NCBI GenBank assembly: GCA_948470905.1
Contig: CAOKQK010000005.1
Span: 17,328 to 81,327, forward strand
DNA length: 64,000 nt
DNA from: an uncultured Lachnospiraceae bacterium
GTDB taxonomy: Bacteria; Bacillota; Clostridia; Lachnospirales; Lachnospiraceae
Direction: 5' to 3'
Positions 8,673-19,763 of this stretch are shown here, one piece after another (positions within the stretch are counted from its first letter, which is position 1; every line of letters begins with the position of its first letter). The position numbers and the translations under genes were made by a program. The notes beneath the pieces are model-generated. The model was given only the letters and a program-made list of their open reading frames with translations. It was not told the DNA's origin and did no database searches.

Positions 8673-10561
8673 TCCATTACCCCCTCTCCGGTCTGGGTCC
8701 TGCTGATCTCGGCATAGACCTCACAGCCCTTCATTAGCTCCTCATGGGTGCCGTAACCTATCGGTTCTCCATCCTGCAGGACCAGGATATGATCCGCGCT
8801 GCGGATGGAGCTGACACGCTGCGCAATGATCACGATCGTTGTGCCCTGAAAATGTTCCCTGATCCCTTTCCGCAGCTGCGCGTCCGTTCGATAGTCGAGA
8901 GCGCTGGAAGAATCGTCCAGTATCAGGATCTCCGGCCTTGCGGCCAGCGCCCTGGCGATGAGCACCCGCTGTTTCTGACCGCCGCTCAGGTTTGCGCCTT
9001 TGATGTTCAGTGCCTCTCCTGCCCCGGCAGAACGGCTCTCCACGAACTCTCCGGCGCGGGCATACAGGAGCGCCTCCTGGATCTGCTCCTCGCTCAGCTC
9101 CCTCCCCAGGCTCACGTTCCCGGCAATGGTGTCCTCAAAGATCGTATCGTTCTGGAACACTACACCAAACTTTTTCTTAAGCTCCTCCGGCCGGTAGCTG
9201 CGCACATCCCTTCCCCCAATGCGGACACAGCCTTCGTCCACATCATACATACGCATCATCAGGTTAATGACAGTGGACTTTCCGGAACCGATCTCTCCTA
9301 TGATCCCCAGAGTCTCACCCTTTTTTATGGCAAAACTTAAATTCCTGATGTTGGCATTTTCCGCCATTTCTCCTGCTCTGTCTTCGGGATCCGTCTTGTT
9401 TTTTAAATAGGAAAATGTCACATGCTCAAAGGCAATCTCCTCGTTTGCCGCTGCAGTGCCCGCCGTTTTTCCCAGGGCTTTCTGTTCCGTGCCATCCGGC
9501 CCGTTCTCCGCCTCTGCCGCATAGAGCCTGCTCACCGCTTCCATGTCATCCCCGCACTCCAGCACCTGCCAGATGCGGTTGCCGGAAGCGATCGCTTTGG
9601 AAAGGACGGTGAACATTTTGGAAATAGACAGCATTGCATTGAGTATAATGGTAAAATATGTTGTGAATGCAAGTATCTTGCCCACGTCAGAGGTTCCCGC
9701 ATTCACCCTGTATGCGCCTGTGAGGATAACGCCCACCAGCCCCAGATTCAGCAGTATGTTCATGGACGGGTTGATCACTGCCATTACCATGCCGTTTCTG
9801 CGCTCCCGCTCTACCACCTCTTTGTTGATGGTACGGAACTTTTCCGTCTCGTAATCCGTCTTGGACAACGCCCTGATAACACGCATGCCCGCGATATCCT
9901 CTCTGACCATGCGGACAAAGCGGTCATTTGCCTCCTGCAGCCCCCCGTACATGGGGATACTGCGCCTTGACACATACACAGTAATAAAGCCCAATACCGG
10001 CAGAGTGGCCAGAAGCACACATGCCATCGCCGCATCCAGGGTAAAAGTGACACAGATCCCGCCGATCAGGAGGATGGGGGCGCGCACGCCAAGTCTCTGT
10101 ATCCGCCCCAACATCTGATGCACATTATAGGTATCCGAAGTCATCCTGGAAATCAAAGAAGGCTTCGTAAAGGAGTCCGTCTGGGCGTTGGACAGGTACA
10201 TGGTCTTTGAAAACAGGTCATGCCGGATCATCTCTGCCGCATCACCTGCCACCCTGGACGCCATGCGGTTGGCAATAATGTTAAAGGCTACGGCACATAT
10301 GGAACATCCTATCATCAAAAGCCCCCACAAGAGGATAAGCCGCCTGTTTTTCACAGGGATTACAAAATCAATGATGTATGCCAAAATATAGGGAATGCAC
10401 AAGTCCATGACCGTTCCCACAAATTTGACCAAAAATCCCACTCCCATCCGTCCAAAATATGGCTGTAAATACTTCATTACAATCTGTTTCAAATTTTTAC
10501 CCTGCTTTCCTGTTTTGTACACTGATTTCAACTGACCCGGATTGCGGAACCCATTTTCCAC
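8669..10561 (-). CDS. ABC exporter half-transporter, degenerate-Walker-B subunit
   Basis: A 630-aa permease-ATPase half-transporter. Walker A is GEIGSGKST and the signature is the intact LSGGQKQR, but Walker B reads ILILDDSSSALD, with Asp where the catalytic Glu normally sits. This is the mark of the non-hydrolysing site in heterodimeric exporters; the missing Glu is supplied by the partner downstream, whose signature is degenerate in turn. The start is a GTG with only a weak AGG upstream; an ATG 28 codons later has no better site. A perfect 9-bp hairpin lies just upstream and could affect initiation. The substrate is unknown. Confidence 0.88.
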   Translation of the reverse strand: MENGFRNPGQLKSVYKTGKQGKNLKQIVMKYLQPYFGRMGVGFLVKFVGTVMDLCIPYILAYIIDFVIPVKNRRLILLWGLLMIGCSICAVAFNIIANRMASRVAGDAAEMIRHDLFSKTMYLSNAQTDSFTKPSLISRMTSDTYNVHQMLGRIQRLGVRAPILLIGGICVTFTLDAAMACVLLATLPVLGFITVYVSRRSIPMYGGLQEANDRFVRMVREDIAGMRVIRALSKTDYETEKFRTINKEVVERERRNGMVMAVINPSMNILLNLGLVGVILTGAYRVNAGTSDVGKILAFTTYFTIILNAMLSISKMFTVLSKAIASGNRIWQVLECGDDMEAVSRLYAAEAENGPDGTEQKALGKTAGTAAANEEIAFEHVTFSYLKNKTDPEDRAGEMAENANIRNLSFAIKKGETLGIIGEIGSGKSTVINLMMRMYDVDEGCVRIGGRDVRSYRPEELKKKFGVVFQNDTIFEDTIAGNVSLGRELSEEQIQEALLYARAGEFVESRSAGAGEALNIKGANLSGGQKQRVLIARALAARPEILILDDSSSALDYRTDAQLRKGIREHFQGTTIVIIAQRVSSIRSADHILVLQDGEPIGYGTHEELMKGCEVYAEISRTQTGEGVME

Positions 10562-10569
10562 AACCTAAA

Positions 10570-10600
10570 GCCGGACAGCACAACCCGTGTACTGTCCGGC
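10570..10600 (-). other. Perfect 9-bp hairpin upstream of ABC exporter
   Basis: Arms GCCGGACAG and CTGTCCGGC with a 13-nt loop, ending 9 nt before the GTG of the exporter operon. It has only a short T run (CTTT) on the minus side, so it is a weak terminator for the chemoreceptor gene or an element masking the exporter start. Confidence 0.5.
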
Positions 10601-10660
10601 AAATCTCATTCCTGCTGTCTGCAGCCCTAAAGCCCGCAAAGCCCCCTCCAAGCCCGATTC

Positions 10661-10692
10661 GTAACATTTCAGACAGGCCGCTGAACTGTTAC
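10661..10692. repeat. 12-8-12 hairpin repeat, copy 1
   Basis: Left arm GTAACATTTCAG, 8-nt loop, right arm CTGAACTGTTAC. It lies 38 bp past the stop of the chemoreceptor gene. Two further copies with the same 12-8-12 geometry occur at 32781 and 38981. There is no T run, so it is not a classical terminator. Confidence 0.75.
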
Positions 10693-10730
10693 CCCCGGTT
10701 ACGGCTCAGGGGCCGCCAAAACCGTTATCC

Positions 10731-12809
10731 TCAAATCTTAAATACAGAAACCTCTGACTTCAAGCCATCCATGTTTTCACCCAATACATCCGCCGTATGG
10801 TTCAGGTTCTGCACGTTCTCCACCAGCTTATCCAATACCTCTCTCACCACCTCGGCACTGTTTGCCGTCTCCTCGATGATATCGGAAATATTCTTGACCG
10901 CCTCCACTGTATAGCTTCTCTCATGATCCGCCTTTTCGGTGCTGTCCACAATATTCTTCAGCCCGTCGATCAGCATGCGCATCCTCTGCTGCATCTCGCG
11001 GAACACTTCTATTACCTGATCCACCGACTCCGTCTGAGCCGTTACCATCGCCTGGGCGTGCTGAGCGCTCTCAACGCTGTTGAGGGTCTGGGCTGTGATA
11101 TGTGACACGTTATTGCTGATCTCTCCTGCAGCCGTTGCAGAGTCATCAGCAAGCTTGCGGATTTCTTCCGCCACAACCGCAAATCCCCTGCCTGCCTCGC
11201 CTGCCCTCGCCGCCTCTATGGACGCGTTCAGGGACAGCAGGTTGGTCTGCTCCGAAATCTCAGTGATGGTGCCCACGAAAGTATTGATGATCTCAGACTC
11301 CTGCCGCAGGGAGTCAATGCTCTCGCCAACCTTCCTGGTAATATCGTTGGTCTTTCTAGCACGCTCGCCCAAAAGCTGCACGATCTCCATACCCTTGTTG
11401 ATCATGTTCTCCGTCTCATCTACCAGCCTCTCCACATCTTCCACCACACGGCTGGCATTCTGGATCTCCGCAGAGAGCCTGTCAGTCTTATTCACGCATT
11501 CCTGAGCGTGCTGGGACTGTCTGGACATGCCCTCGTTGATCTCGTTGATCGCCGCCATGATATCTGTGGAATAATCGCTGATGACTCCGGAGACTTTCTC
11601 TACCGCCTGGGCCGATTCTTCCAGCTGGTCTGTAGCCGCCGTGACCTTGCGCACAAGGCTCTTGGTATTTGTAATCATATTGTTTGCAGAACCTGCCAGC
11701 TTCCTGAACTCATCCCTGCCCTTTGCCGTCACCTGGACAGTCAGGTCGCCCTGGGAAACCACGCCAAAGCCTTTGGATATCCTTTTCATATTGTTCTGGA
11801 TGCCGAACACGATCAGCAGCCCAATGCCCAGCACGACAATGCAGGCGATAGCCACCAGCCATACAGTCAGGCTCTTGATCTCCTCCGCCTGCGCGGTAAT
11901 CAGCCTCATAGGCACAAGGGCGCACACCGTAGCGCCGGTCCGCTCATTCACCTTGTAGATAAACTGATACTCGGCTCCCTTAAATTCCACCTTGTCCACG
12001 CCCGACAGCTCCTGGGCGGCAGGTGCAAAAAAGCTCTGCCCGTAAAATACATTTTCGCCCTGGATAAGGACACTGTCCGCACCTTCTTCCAGATTTTCAA
12101 ATACAAGCTCCCTGCCGTTTTTGGTGATAAAGCCGATAATGCTCCCTGTCCCCAGATCCAGCTGTGCCAGGAAATTGGAGATAGCCGTTGTATCAACATC
12201 CACGATCACAGCGCCCATGTTGGTGCCGGTCAGTGTCTGATATGACATTATGTAGGAACTTATGTTCATATCAAGCTTTTCATCCAAAAGCGCGTGATTG
12301 TCTATCCAGTGCTCCGTCCCGATCACGCTGCCTGCTCCGGATTCCCTGTATTCCTTCAGGAAACCGTCCATGGTACCCATGAGGAAGGTAGAAATCAGGC
12401 CGGTCCCCGACAGGGGGACAATATGTATGTTCCTGATAAAGGCATTGCCCTTGCGCGCCGCATCCAGCACTACCCTTGTATCGTTTGCATACTTTTTCTT
12501 TTCCGAGGGGTCATTGTTCCCGCTGGTCATAAAATACTGGCTCAGATCGCCGTCATAAACATATTTTACAGCCTCCGCCTCCACAACGGAAAAAGCCATA
12601 TCCACATACTGTTCCGCCATATTGATGGTCTGTAATGTAGAACTCTGGAAGCTCTCATTCAAACCTGTCGCCGACCTCACATACGCAGAGAAACCTATGA
12701 CAATCATAAACACGATCGGCACAAGAAAACACACGATAATCTTGTTTCTGATACTTAAAATCATCAGCCCGTTCTTTTTTCTACTGCTGTCCTTCACATT
12801 TTGTGCCAT
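10731..12809 (-). CDS. Methyl-accepting chemotaxis protein
   Basis: A 692-aa chemoreceptor. TM1 is at about residues 24-44; a roughly 270-residue extracytoplasmic sensor (probably Cache-like) follows, with TM2 at about 312-336, then HAMP and a long coiled-coil signalling domain. The hairpin tip reads [20 protein letters not shown] and [15 protein letters not shown], the CheA/CheW-contacting core of this family. The length and single sensor are typical of Clostridia. No chemotaxis or flagellar gene is adjacent, so it is an orphan receptor; the ligand cannot be told from sequence. The ribosome site is weak. Confidence 0.93.
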   Translation of the reverse strand: MAQNVKDSSRKKNGLMILSIRNKIIVCFLVPIVFMIVIGFSAYVRSATGLNESFQSSTLQTINMAEQYVDMAFSVVEAEAVKYVYDGDLSQYFMTSGNNDPSEKKKYANDTRVVLDAARKGNAFIRNIHIVPLSGTGLISTFLMGTMDGFLKEYRESGAGSVIGTEHWIDNHALLDEKLDMNISSYIMSYQTLTGTNMGAVIVDVDTTAISNFLAQLDLGTGSIIGFITKNGRELVFENLEEGADSVLIQGENVFYGQSFFAPAAQELSGVDKVEFKGAEYQFIYKVNERTGATVCALVPMRLITAQAEEIKSLTVWLVAIACIVVLGIGLLIVFGIQNNMKRISKGFGVVSQGDLTVQVTAKGRDEFRKLAGSANNMITNTKSLVRKVTAATDQLEESAQAVEKVSGVISDYSTDIMAAINEINEGMSRQSQHAQECVNKTDRLSAEIQNASRVVEDVERLVDETENMINKGMEIVQLLGERARKTNDITRKVGESIDSLRQESEIINTFVGTITEISEQTNLLSLNASIEAARAGEAGRGFAVVAEEIRKLADDSATAAGEISNNVSHITAQTLNSVESAQHAQAMVTAQTESVDQVIEVFREMQQRMRMLIDGLKNIVDSTEKADHERSYTVEAVKNISDIIEETANSAEVVREVLDKLVENVQNLNHTADVLGENMDGLKSEVSVFKI

Positions 12810-13053
12810 ATACTGTTACCATGCCTCAAGCCGACAAAAAGGGCCTGCCCATTTGAAGCGCAAACGCAAAGGGTGAAAGAAGGCGTTTGCATACTTTATC
12901 CTTTCTTCTGATTTTCTTTCACTCCTGTGATTCATTATAAAATCTGCAACTGAATACCATGCTTACATTATACACTATTTCTCACATTTAACCAATAGTA
13001 AATATCACAGAAAAAGCAATATTGTGCAAATTGTACAATTCCTTGTCCCTATC

Positions 13054-14289
13054 TCAAAAATTTATCTGCTTTATATATATTTCTTCAAAAAAGGGCTCTT
13101 GTGCAAGATTTACAATCTCAGTCCCCTCCACTATCTCGCCGAGCCGCGCCTCCAGGGCGGCTCGCCCGTCCGCAAAAAGGATCCTGCCCGCCGCCAGGCA
13201 TCCGGCAAGGGCCGTATTCCCTCCGGCGGCGGTCCTTTCCGCCAGGGCAGGCGGCAAAAGCCCGATCAAAGCGGCGTCTGCAGGGTTCAGGTAATACCCG
13301 AAGCCTCCTGCCAGCACCACGCTGCCGACCTCCGATGCCTCTGCACCGTACTTTTTTAACAGCACTTCTATCCCGGCCGCCACAGCTGCCTTGGCAAGCT
13401 GCAGGCTGCGCACCGCCTCCTTTGTCACCAGCACATTTCCCACACGGATACCTGTCTCAAAAAATTCCTCCGCCAAAAGCCCTGTCTCATCCACGCAGCC
13501 CGCCCTCCTCAGAGCTGCCAAGATACTCACCATGTCCGCGCCCCACACGCCTCTGTTCGGACCGCCCTCAAAGGCAGGCCCCGCCGCGGTGGCGCAGGCT
13601 ATCCTCCCGGAACGGTTTCCCAGCACGATCTCCCCGTTGGTCCCCAAGTCGATAAGCAGCGTCAGCTCCTCCCGCGCCGCCATCCCGCAGGCAAATATCC
13701 CCGCAAGGATATCACCGCCCACAAAGGCAGAAAAACAGGGGAACCCATAGCAAGGCACCCCCTCTATCTCCATATCTCCCCACCTGGGATGAGATACCAA
13801 AAAAGGAGCCCGTCCCAGCTCCTGAACATCGATTCCCTGAAACAAATACGACATTGTGGTATTTGCCGCAAGCACCATATGCAGCTTTTCTCCCGGTGCC
13901 AGCTTCTTCTGAAACCTGCGGATACCCTTTCCAAGCACCTTCCGCACCTGATCCCTCATATCCGCGGCAGCTGCTGCATCCGCTGCCGCCCGGATCCTGG
14001 ACAGGACATCCGCGCCGTACACCGCCTGGGGATTCACCGCCATATAACGGTCTTCCACAGTGCCATCCTCCCGGTAAAGAAGCATGGCAATGGTGGTCGT
14101 TCCGATATCGACCGCCACAAGCCTCCTGCCCCCGCCGTCCAGAGGCTGCCTGATTCCTGAATGGGCAGCCCCTGCCTCCGCGCCAAGCACATGCAGCCTC
14201 TTAAACTGCCCTGTCTCTGCCGTCACGCCGGGGCACAGCCCGCAGCCGGTACAGATATTACAGCGAAGACCTTTTTTTCTCTCCGCCAT
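13054..14289 (-). CDS. ASKHA-domain (DUF4445/RACo-like) protein without ferredoxin domain
   Basis: 411 aa from an ATG with an AAAGGAG site; a 17-codon upstream extension lacks a site. A short Cys motif, CNICTGCGLCPG (about residues 11-22), precedes an ASKHA-type ATPase: VAVDIGTTTIAMLL, NPQAVYGADVLSRI, CFSAFVGGDILAGI, LLIDLGTNGEIVLG and CATAAGPAFEGGPNRG. In corrinoid-protein reductive activators (RACo/RamA) this domain follows a [2Fe-2S] domain and drives ATP-dependent reduction of Co(II). Here only the Cys motif remains, so a small cluster-bearing activator is likely but the partner is unknown; no corrinoid methyltransferase lies nearby. It starts 22 bp after the DUF4250 gene, probably in one operon. 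Confidence 0.82.
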   Translation of the reverse strand: MAERKKGLRCNICTGCGLCPGVTAETGQFKRLHVLGAEAGAAHSGIRQPLDGGGRRLVAVDIGTTTIAMLLYREDGTVEDRYMAVNPQAVYGADVLSRIRAAADAAAAADMRDQVRKVLGKGIRRFQKKLAPGEKLHMVLAANTTMSYLFQGIDVQELGRAPFLVSHPRWGDMEIEGVPCYGFPCFSAFVGGDILAGIFACGMAAREELTLLIDLGTNGEIVLGNRSGRIACATAAGPAFEGGPNRGVWGADMVSILAALRRAGCVDETGLLAEEFFETGIRVGNVLVTKEAVRSLQLAKAAVAAGIEVLLKKYGAEASEVGSVVLAGGFGYYLNPADAALIGLLPPALAERTAAGGNTALAGCLAAGRILFADGRAALEARLGEIVEGTEIVNLAQEPFFEEIYIKQINF

Positions 14290-14311
14290 GCCCAACTCCT
14301 TTCCTGTCAGC

Positions 14312-14485
14312 CTATACAAACTGATTCCGTTCCCGGTCATAATAATAGTCTATGGCCGCCAGCTTCTCCATGATCTCCTGCTTCTCCACACCCAGGTCCT
14401 CACACAGCGCATCCAAGTCCTTATAAAAATCCCTCAGCTTTAAATTCACAAAGCCCAGCATCATGACCGGGTCCTTCGGCATCAT
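14312..14485 (-). CDS. DUF4250 small protein
   Basis: A 57-aa protein starting MMPKDPVMMLGFVNLKLRDF and ending DRERNQFV. The PKDPVM.LSFVN.KLRD opening and the IDY.YD.E.NQF end match the DUF4250 family, a small conserved protein of Clostridia with no known function. There is no membrane segment; the middle (LDALCEDLGVEKQEIMEKL) looks like a small helical, HTH-like bundle. AGGAG precedes the ATG and is the tail of the dispersed leader element, which is present here in tandem duplicate. It is co-oriented with the ASKHA gene, 22 bp away. Confidence 0.85.
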   Translation of the reverse strand: MMPKDPVMMLGFVNLKLRDFYKDLDALCEDLGVEKQEIMEKLAAIDYYYDRERNQFV

Positions 14486-14494
14486 CTTTTATTC

Positions 14495-14777
14495 TCCTAT
14501 TCCAGTTCCCGCAAACGGGAACTTTTCCGCCCTCTCCGTTTCCACGCCCCCTTGTCTGGGAGCAATTTTCAGCTGCAAAATCCGCATCTGAAAATTCTCC
14601 CGGGGGCGTCTCCACTGCGAGGCTGTTTTTTATTTCCTATTCCAGTTCCCGCAAACGGGAACTTTTCCGCCCTCTCCGTTTCTACGCCCCACTTGTCCGG
14701 GAGCAATTTTCAGCTGCAAAATCCGCATCTGTAAATTCTCCCGGGGGCGTCTCCACTACGAGGCTGTTTTTTATTTC
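14495..14777 (-). repeat. Tandem 140-bp duplication carrying the dispersed leader element
   Basis: Two nearly identical copies, starting at 14495 and 14635. Each contains the palindrome GTTCCCGCAAACGGGAAC, then (plus orientation) a CTCTCCGTTT block, then a larger inverted repeat with arms GGGAGCAATTTTCAG and CTGAAAATTCTCCC. The copy next to the DUF4250 gene supplies its ribosome site on the minus strand. A few substitutions separate the copies, so the duplication is fairly recent. Confidence 0.88.
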
Positions 14778-14799
14778 CACTCGACATTTCTTAGCCGGA

Positions 14800-17028
14800 C
14801 TATTCTGTCTTTTCCAAGTACAGCAGCCTGCACTGAAAGTCTCCCCACAGCCTCTCAAAGAGGAAACCGCCCTGCATCAGTACGCTGCCGTTCACTGTCC
14901 TGCCGGTGTCCTTTAACAGCTCCTCCCCTTCCATATCCACCTGCCAGATATGGTAATCCGCATCCGGCTGCAGGTCCTGCAGCCGCAGGATCCGGCTCCG
15001 CCTGTTAGGCTCGTTCAGCACCTGGGTAAAGAAGACCAACGCCTTTTCTTTCTGCGGGTCATTCACCTGAAAACAATCATACAGGTGGTTCTCCTGCCAG
15101 GAGGCAATGCGGTAGTAATCCCCTTCCCGCACCATTTCATTAAACCTGTGGTACATTGCGGTCTGCCTCTTTACCATGGCGGCATCCTCCGGGGAAAGCT
15201 TCGTAACATCCAGCTCATAGCCGAAAGTCCCCGCCAGCGCCACATATCCCCTGGTCTCAAAGGGAGTGACCCTGCCCACCGTATGATTGGGGCAGACACT
15301 GACATGGGCCCCCATGGTGGACAGGGGATAAAGCATGGCGGTACTCTCCTGTATGGCAAGCCTCTCAATGGCGTCCGTATCATCGCTGCACCAGATCTGG
15401 GGACTGTAATACAACATGCCCGGATCAAAACGCCCTCCGCCCCCGCTGCAGTTCTCCAGGAGCAGGTCAGGGAATTCCCGGATCAGCCGCTGCTGCATCT
15501 CATAGACCCCCAGCACATAACGGTGGAAGATCTCCCCCTGCCTGTCAGGCGGGAGCGCCGCGCTGGCAAGGTCGGTCAGGGGACGGTTCATGTCCCATTT
15601 CACATACTCCACATTTGCCGAGTGCAGCACTGCAGACACCTGATCCATAATATGGTCACGGACTTCCTTCCGGCTGATATCCAGCACATACTGGTTCCTG
15701 GACCGGGCAGGCTCCCTCCCGGGAATCGCGAACGCCCAGTCGGGATGCTCCCTGTACAGCCTGGAATCCTCGGAAACCATCTCCGGCTCGATCCAGATGC
15801 CGAACTTCATGCCCAGGGCATTGACCTGGTCCACCAGGTATTTCAGCCCGCCCTTCAGCTTCCGCTCATTGACCTGCCAGTCCCCAAGGGAACGATTGTC
15901 GTCGAAGCGCTCCCCGAACCAGCCGTCGTCCATCACCAGCATCTCTATTCCCAGCTTCGCGCCCTCTCTTGCGATGTCGATCAGCTTCTGTTCATCAAAG
16001 TCAAAATATGTGCCCTCCCAGTTATTGACCAGGATAGGCGGTTTTTTGTGCAGATAGGGACTGCGGATCAGATGCCCCCTGTACAGCTTATGGAAGCTTC
16101 TGGTCATCTCCGAAAGCCCCGCCGCAGAGTACACCATGATCATCTCCGGTGTCTGGAAGCACTCTCCCGGCATAAGCTTCCAGCAGAAATCCTCAGGATT
16201 GATGCCCATGGTCACACGTACGGTATCAAACTGGCTGATTTCCGCCTGGGCAATAAAATTCCCCGAGTACACGAAATGGAAGGCGTAGACCTCTCCCGAC
16301 TCCTGCGTCGTTCCCGGTGTCAGAAGCGCCAGGAAGGGATGCTCCTGATGGGAGGTTTCTCCTCTCAGGGTGGAGACACTGAACCTGCCGTGCCCCAGCT
16401 TCCTCCGCTCCATACGTCGCTCTCTTGCCCAGCCCCCGTGCAGGGTGAGTGCCTCAAAATCGCGATTATCCATATCCAGGCAGCCGCTCATTGCCTTTTC
16501 CAGGTATAGGGCATCGCCGCCCTGATTTTCAAAACACACGCTCCTGGCAATTGCGTCCGTGTCCTCAAACACGCTGTAAGACAGCCTCGCCGTAAGTCCC
16601 AGCACCCTGTCCTCACAGGTAATGACCAGCGTAGTCACTTCCTTTTCATTGCCAAAGGTTGCGGGCAGCCCCTCCAGGGGCTTCTTCCCTTTATAAATTT
16701 CGTGGGACAGATAGGTCAGCTGCACCCCGCTGTTGCCGTTCTTGTCCCTCACCCGGACACTGCTCTCCCGGAAATCCCCCACGCCGTGGCCGGAGTATTC
16801 CGTAGGCAGGGCATCCAGAATAGCCACCCTGTCCCTGGTGTTGATATCCGGCGTGCAGGGATGCTCCTGAGTCCTCAGAAAAAGCCGCGCACCCTTTGCG
16901 GAATGTAGTTTTTTCCCGTAATAAATATGGCCAAGAAGCCCCTCCGAACCCACCAGCCCTATCAGATAAGTGGTATTTGGTGTGTCCAGCTTAAAAGCCC
17001 GCTCCTGTTCCAAATAAGTGATTGCCAT
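14800..17028 (-). CDS. Alpha-galactosidase, GH36
   Basis: A 742-aa cytoplasmic enzyme (no signal peptide) that releases alpha-1,6-linked galactose from raffinose-family sugars and melibiose. The barrel motifs of GH36 are present: MLVMDDGWFG, GIWIEPEMVSEDS, YVKWDMNRPL with the nucleophile Asp at about residue 478, ENCSGGGGRFDPGM, and WCSDDTDAIERL with the acid/base Asp at about residue 548. The length and N-terminal beta-sandwich are usual for the clostridial tetrameric group. GGAGGGG lies 6 nt before the ATG. No sugar transporter is adjacent. It ends close to the 140-bp tandem repeats. Confidence 0.94.
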   Translation of the reverse strand: MAITYLEQERAFKLDTPNTTYLIGLVGSEGLLGHIYYGKKLHSAKGARLFLRTQEHPCTPDINTRDRVAILDALPTEYSGHGVGDFRESSVRVRDKNGNSGVQLTYLSHEIYKGKKPLEGLPATFGNEKEVTTLVITCEDRVLGLTARLSYSVFEDTDAIARSVCFENQGGDALYLEKAMSGCLDMDNRDFEALTLHGGWARERRMERRKLGHGRFSVSTLRGETSHQEHPFLALLTPGTTQESGEVYAFHFVYSGNFIAQAEISQFDTVRVTMGINPEDFCWKLMPGECFQTPEMIMVYSAAGLSEMTRSFHKLYRGHLIRSPYLHKKPPILVNNWEGTYFDFDEQKLIDIAREGAKLGIEMLVMDDGWFGERFDDNRSLGDWQVNERKLKGGLKYLVDQVNALGMKFGIWIEPEMVSEDSRLYREHPDWAFAIPGREPARSRNQYVLDISRKEVRDHIMDQVSAVLHSANVEYVKWDMNRPLTDLASAALPPDRQGEIFHRYVLGVYEMQQRLIREFPDLLLENCSGGGGRFDPGMLYYSPQIWCSDDTDAIERLAIQESTAMLYPLSTMGAHVSVCPNHTVGRVTPFETRGYVALAGTFGYELDVTKLSPEDAAMVKRQTAMYHRFNEMVREGDYYRIASWQENHLYDCFQVNDPQKEKALVFFTQVLNEPNRRSRILRLQDLQPDADYHIWQVDMEGEELLKDTGRTVNGSVLMQGGFLFERLWGDFQCRLLYLEKTE

Positions 17029-17059
17029 TCTGCTACCCCTCCATAATTGTAATAGTTGA

Positions 17060-19642
17060 TTAATTAACCGAAGCAGTCAATGCCCCGTCTTTCACATCGA
17101 TCAGCACCGTGTCACCCTGAGCCACCTTATCCTGCAGGATCAGCTTTGCCGTCAGAGTCTCCACATACTTCTGGATATAACGCTTTAACGGACGCGCCCC
17201 GTATACCGGGTCATAGGCGTTGTCCACAATGAACCTCTCCGCCTCCTCAGACAGCTCCAGGTGCAGATCCCTGTCCTCCAGGCGCCTGTTCAGGTCCGCA
17301 ATGATCAAGTCCACGATCCCGCTGATATTATCCTTTGTCAGCGGCTTAAATAATATGGTTTCATCCAGCCTGTTCAGGAACTCCGGGCGGAAATGACCGC
17401 GGAGCTCATCCATCACCGCCTTTTCCGCCTCCGGGCTGATCTCTCCCTCGGGCGTAATGCCCTCCAGCAGGTAAGAAGCGCCGATATTGGAGGTCATGAT
17501 CAGTATCGTATTCTTGAAGTCTACCGTCCTGCCCTGGGAATCCGTCACCCGCCCGTCATCAAGGACCTGCAGCAGCACGTTGAACACATCCGGATGCGCC
17601 TTCTCAATCTCGTCAAAGAGCACCACGCTGTAAGGCTTCCGGCGGACCGCTTCCGTCAGCTGGCCGCCCTCCTCATAGCCCACATATCCGGGAGGCGCCC
17701 CGATCAGCCTGGAAACGGAGTATTTCTCCATATACTCGCTCATATCAATGCGCACCATGTTTGCCTCATCGTCAAAGAGCGCCGCTGCCAGGGATTTCGC
17801 CAGCTCTGTCTTGCCCACGCCGGTGGGACCCAGGAACAGGAAGGATCCGATAGGCTTATCGGGATCCTTGATCCCCGCCTTGGAGCGGATGATCGCCTCC
17901 GTCACCTTAGTGACGCCCTCATCCTGCCCGATCACCCTCTTATGGAGCTCGTCATCCAGATGAAGCGTCTTGTTGCGTTCGCTCTCCGTGAGCTTCGCCA
18001 CCGGAATACCCGTCCACCGGGAAATGATCCTGGCAATCTCCTCGTCCGAAACCTTTTCGTGGACAAGGGACAGCTCGCCTGTGCCGGTCTTTTCCTCCTC
18101 CTGCTGAAGTTCTTTCTTCAGCGCAGGCAGCCTGCCGTAGCTCAGCTCCGCCGCCTTCTCCAGGTTCCCCTCCCTCTGGGCGATCTGGATCTCGCTGCCC
18201 ACCTCGTCGATCTCCTCCCGGAGCTTGGACAGCTTCTCCACCGAAGCCTTTTCATTATCCCACTGAGCCTTCCTGCCGGCAAACTCTTCCTTCAGCTCCG
18301 CAAGCTCCTTCTGCAGATCCTCCAGCCGCTCTTTACTCAATCTGTCGTCCTCTTTCTTTAAAGCGGCAACCTCAATTTCCATCTGCATGATCCTGCGCTG
18401 CAATTCGTCCAGCTCCGTGGGCATGCTGTCCAGCTCCGTCTTGATCAGGGCACACGCCTCGTCCACCAGGTCAATAGCCTTATCCGGCAGAAATCTGTCC
18501 GAGATATAGCGGTTGGATAGCACCGCAGCGCTGACCAGCGCATTATCCATGATCTTGACGCCGTGGTAAACCTCATAACGCTCCTTCAGGCCCCTCAGGA
18601 TGGAAATGGTATCCTCCACGGTGGGCTCATCCACCAGCACCGGCTGAAACCGCCGCTCCAGCGCCGCGTCCTTCTCAATATACTGCCTGTATTCGTCCAA
18701 AGTGGTTGCGCCGATGCAGTGCAGCTCCCCGCGCGCCAGCATGGGCTTTAACATATTGCCCGCGTCCAGGGCGCCGTCCGTCTTGCCCGCGCCCACAATG
18801 GTATGCAGCTCGTCGATAAAGAGGATGATCTGGCCGTCGCTGTTCTTCACGTCCTCCAGCACAGCCTTCAGCCTCTCCTCAAACTCTCCTCTGTACTTTG
18901 CACCCGCCACCAGCGCGCCCATATCCAGCGCGAAAATCTTCTTGTTTTTCAAGGCTTCCGGCACATCGCCCCTGACGATACGCTGCGCCAGACCTTCCAC
19001 CACAGCCGTCTTGCCCACGCCGGGCTCCCCGATCAGGACAGGGTTGTTCTTGGTCTTGCGGGAGAGGATGCGGATTATATTCCTGATCTCGCTGTCCCTG
19101 CCGATGACAGGGTCAAGCTTCTGGTTTTTTGCCTTTTCCACCAGCTCCTGGCCATATTTCTCCAGAGTGTCATAGGTTGCCTCGGGATTGTCGCTGGTCA
19201 CTCTCTGGTTTCCCCGCACAGTAGACAGCGCCTGGAGGAAACGTTCCCTGGTGATGCCATACTCTTTCCAGATCTGCGCGACCTCCCTGTTGGGGTTCTT
19301 CAGCATCGCCAGAAACAGATGCTCCACGGACACATACTCGTCCCCCAAAAGCTTTGCCTCATCCTCCGCGCTGATCAGGACATTGTTCAGATTCTGCCCC
19401 ACATAGACCTTGCCGCCCTGTACCTTGGGGCGTTTTTTGACAGCCTGCTCCACACGGTTCAAAAAGTGTTCCTTCTGGATCTCCATCTTTTCCACCAGCT
19501 TCAGGATCAGGCTGTCGTCCAGCGTCAGCAGGCTGTACAACAGATGTTCCTGCTCGATCTCCTGGTTGCCGTACTCGTAGGCAAGCCGCTCACAGCCCTC
19601 CACAGCCTGCATGGATTTCTGGGTAAATTTCTGTATATTCAT
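17060..19642 (-). CDS. clpB: ClpB disaggregase
   Basis: An 860-aa Hsp100 chaperone that threads aggregated proteins with DnaK. It has a Clp N-terminal repeat domain (1-145), a first AAA module ([15 protein letters not shown] at about 203-217), the ClpB-specific long middle coiled coil (about 405-525), and a second AAA module ([15 protein letters not shown] at about 605). No ClpP-binding IGL/IGF loop is evident, consistent with ClpB rather than ClpC. AGGGAGGT precedes the ATG. A vegetative promoter lies about 120 bp upstream. A second Hsp100, ClpC, is encoded at the other end of the window. Confidence 0.96.
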   Translation of the reverse strand: MNIQKFTQKSMQAVEGCERLAYEYGNQEIEQEHLLYSLLTLDDSLILKLVEKMEIQKEHFLNRVEQAVKKRPKVQGGKVYVGQNLNNVLISAEDEAKLLGDEYVSVEHLFLAMLKNPNREVAQIWKEYGITRERFLQALSTVRGNQRVTSDNPEATYDTLEKYGQELVEKAKNQKLDPVIGRDSEIRNIIRILSRKTKNNPVLIGEPGVGKTAVVEGLAQRIVRGDVPEALKNKKIFALDMGALVAGAKYRGEFEERLKAVLEDVKNSDGQIILFIDELHTIVGAGKTDGALDAGNMLKPMLARGELHCIGATTLDEYRQYIEKDAALERRFQPVLVDEPTVEDTISILRGLKERYEVYHGVKIMDNALVSAAVLSNRYISDRFLPDKAIDLVDEACALIKTELDSMPTELDELQRRIMQMEIEVAALKKEDDRLSKERLEDLQKELAELKEEFAGRKAQWDNEKASVEKLSKLREEIDEVGSEIQIAQREGNLEKAAELSYGRLPALKKELQQEEEKTGTGELSLVHEKVSDEEIARIISRWTGIPVAKLTESERNKTLHLDDELHKRVIGQDEGVTKVTEAIIRSKAGIKDPDKPIGSFLFLGPTGVGKTELAKSLAAALFDDEANMVRIDMSEYMEKYSVSRLIGAPPGYVGYEEGGQLTEAVRRKPYSVVLFDEIEKAHPDVFNVLLQVLDDGRVTDSQGRTVDFKNTILIMTSNIGASYLLEGITPEGEISPEAEKAVMDELRGHFRPEFLNRLDETILFKPLTKDNISGIVDLIIADLNRRLEDRDLHLELSEEAERFIVDNAYDPVYGARPLKRYIQKYVETLTAKLILQDKVAQGDTVLIDVKDGALTASVN

Positions 19643-19763
19643 GGTGTTACCTCCCTGACCTAAAAGGCAGCCGGCGCCTCTTTTTCACCCTAAGGCGTGT
19701 TTGAAAAATCATTCCTGCCATCTGCACGCCCCGGCGCCCCTGTCTGTTTATTGTTCTATATCA

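Noticed and set aside
14421-14615. 64-codon minus-strand ORF upstream of the ASKHA gene
   Set aside because: Out of frame with the recognisable DUF4250 gene, and it runs through the non-coding tandem repeat.
14950-16509. 519-codon plus-strand ORF opposite the alpha-galactosidase
   Set aside because: Antisense shadow of a complete GH36 gene; no ribosome site and no motif.
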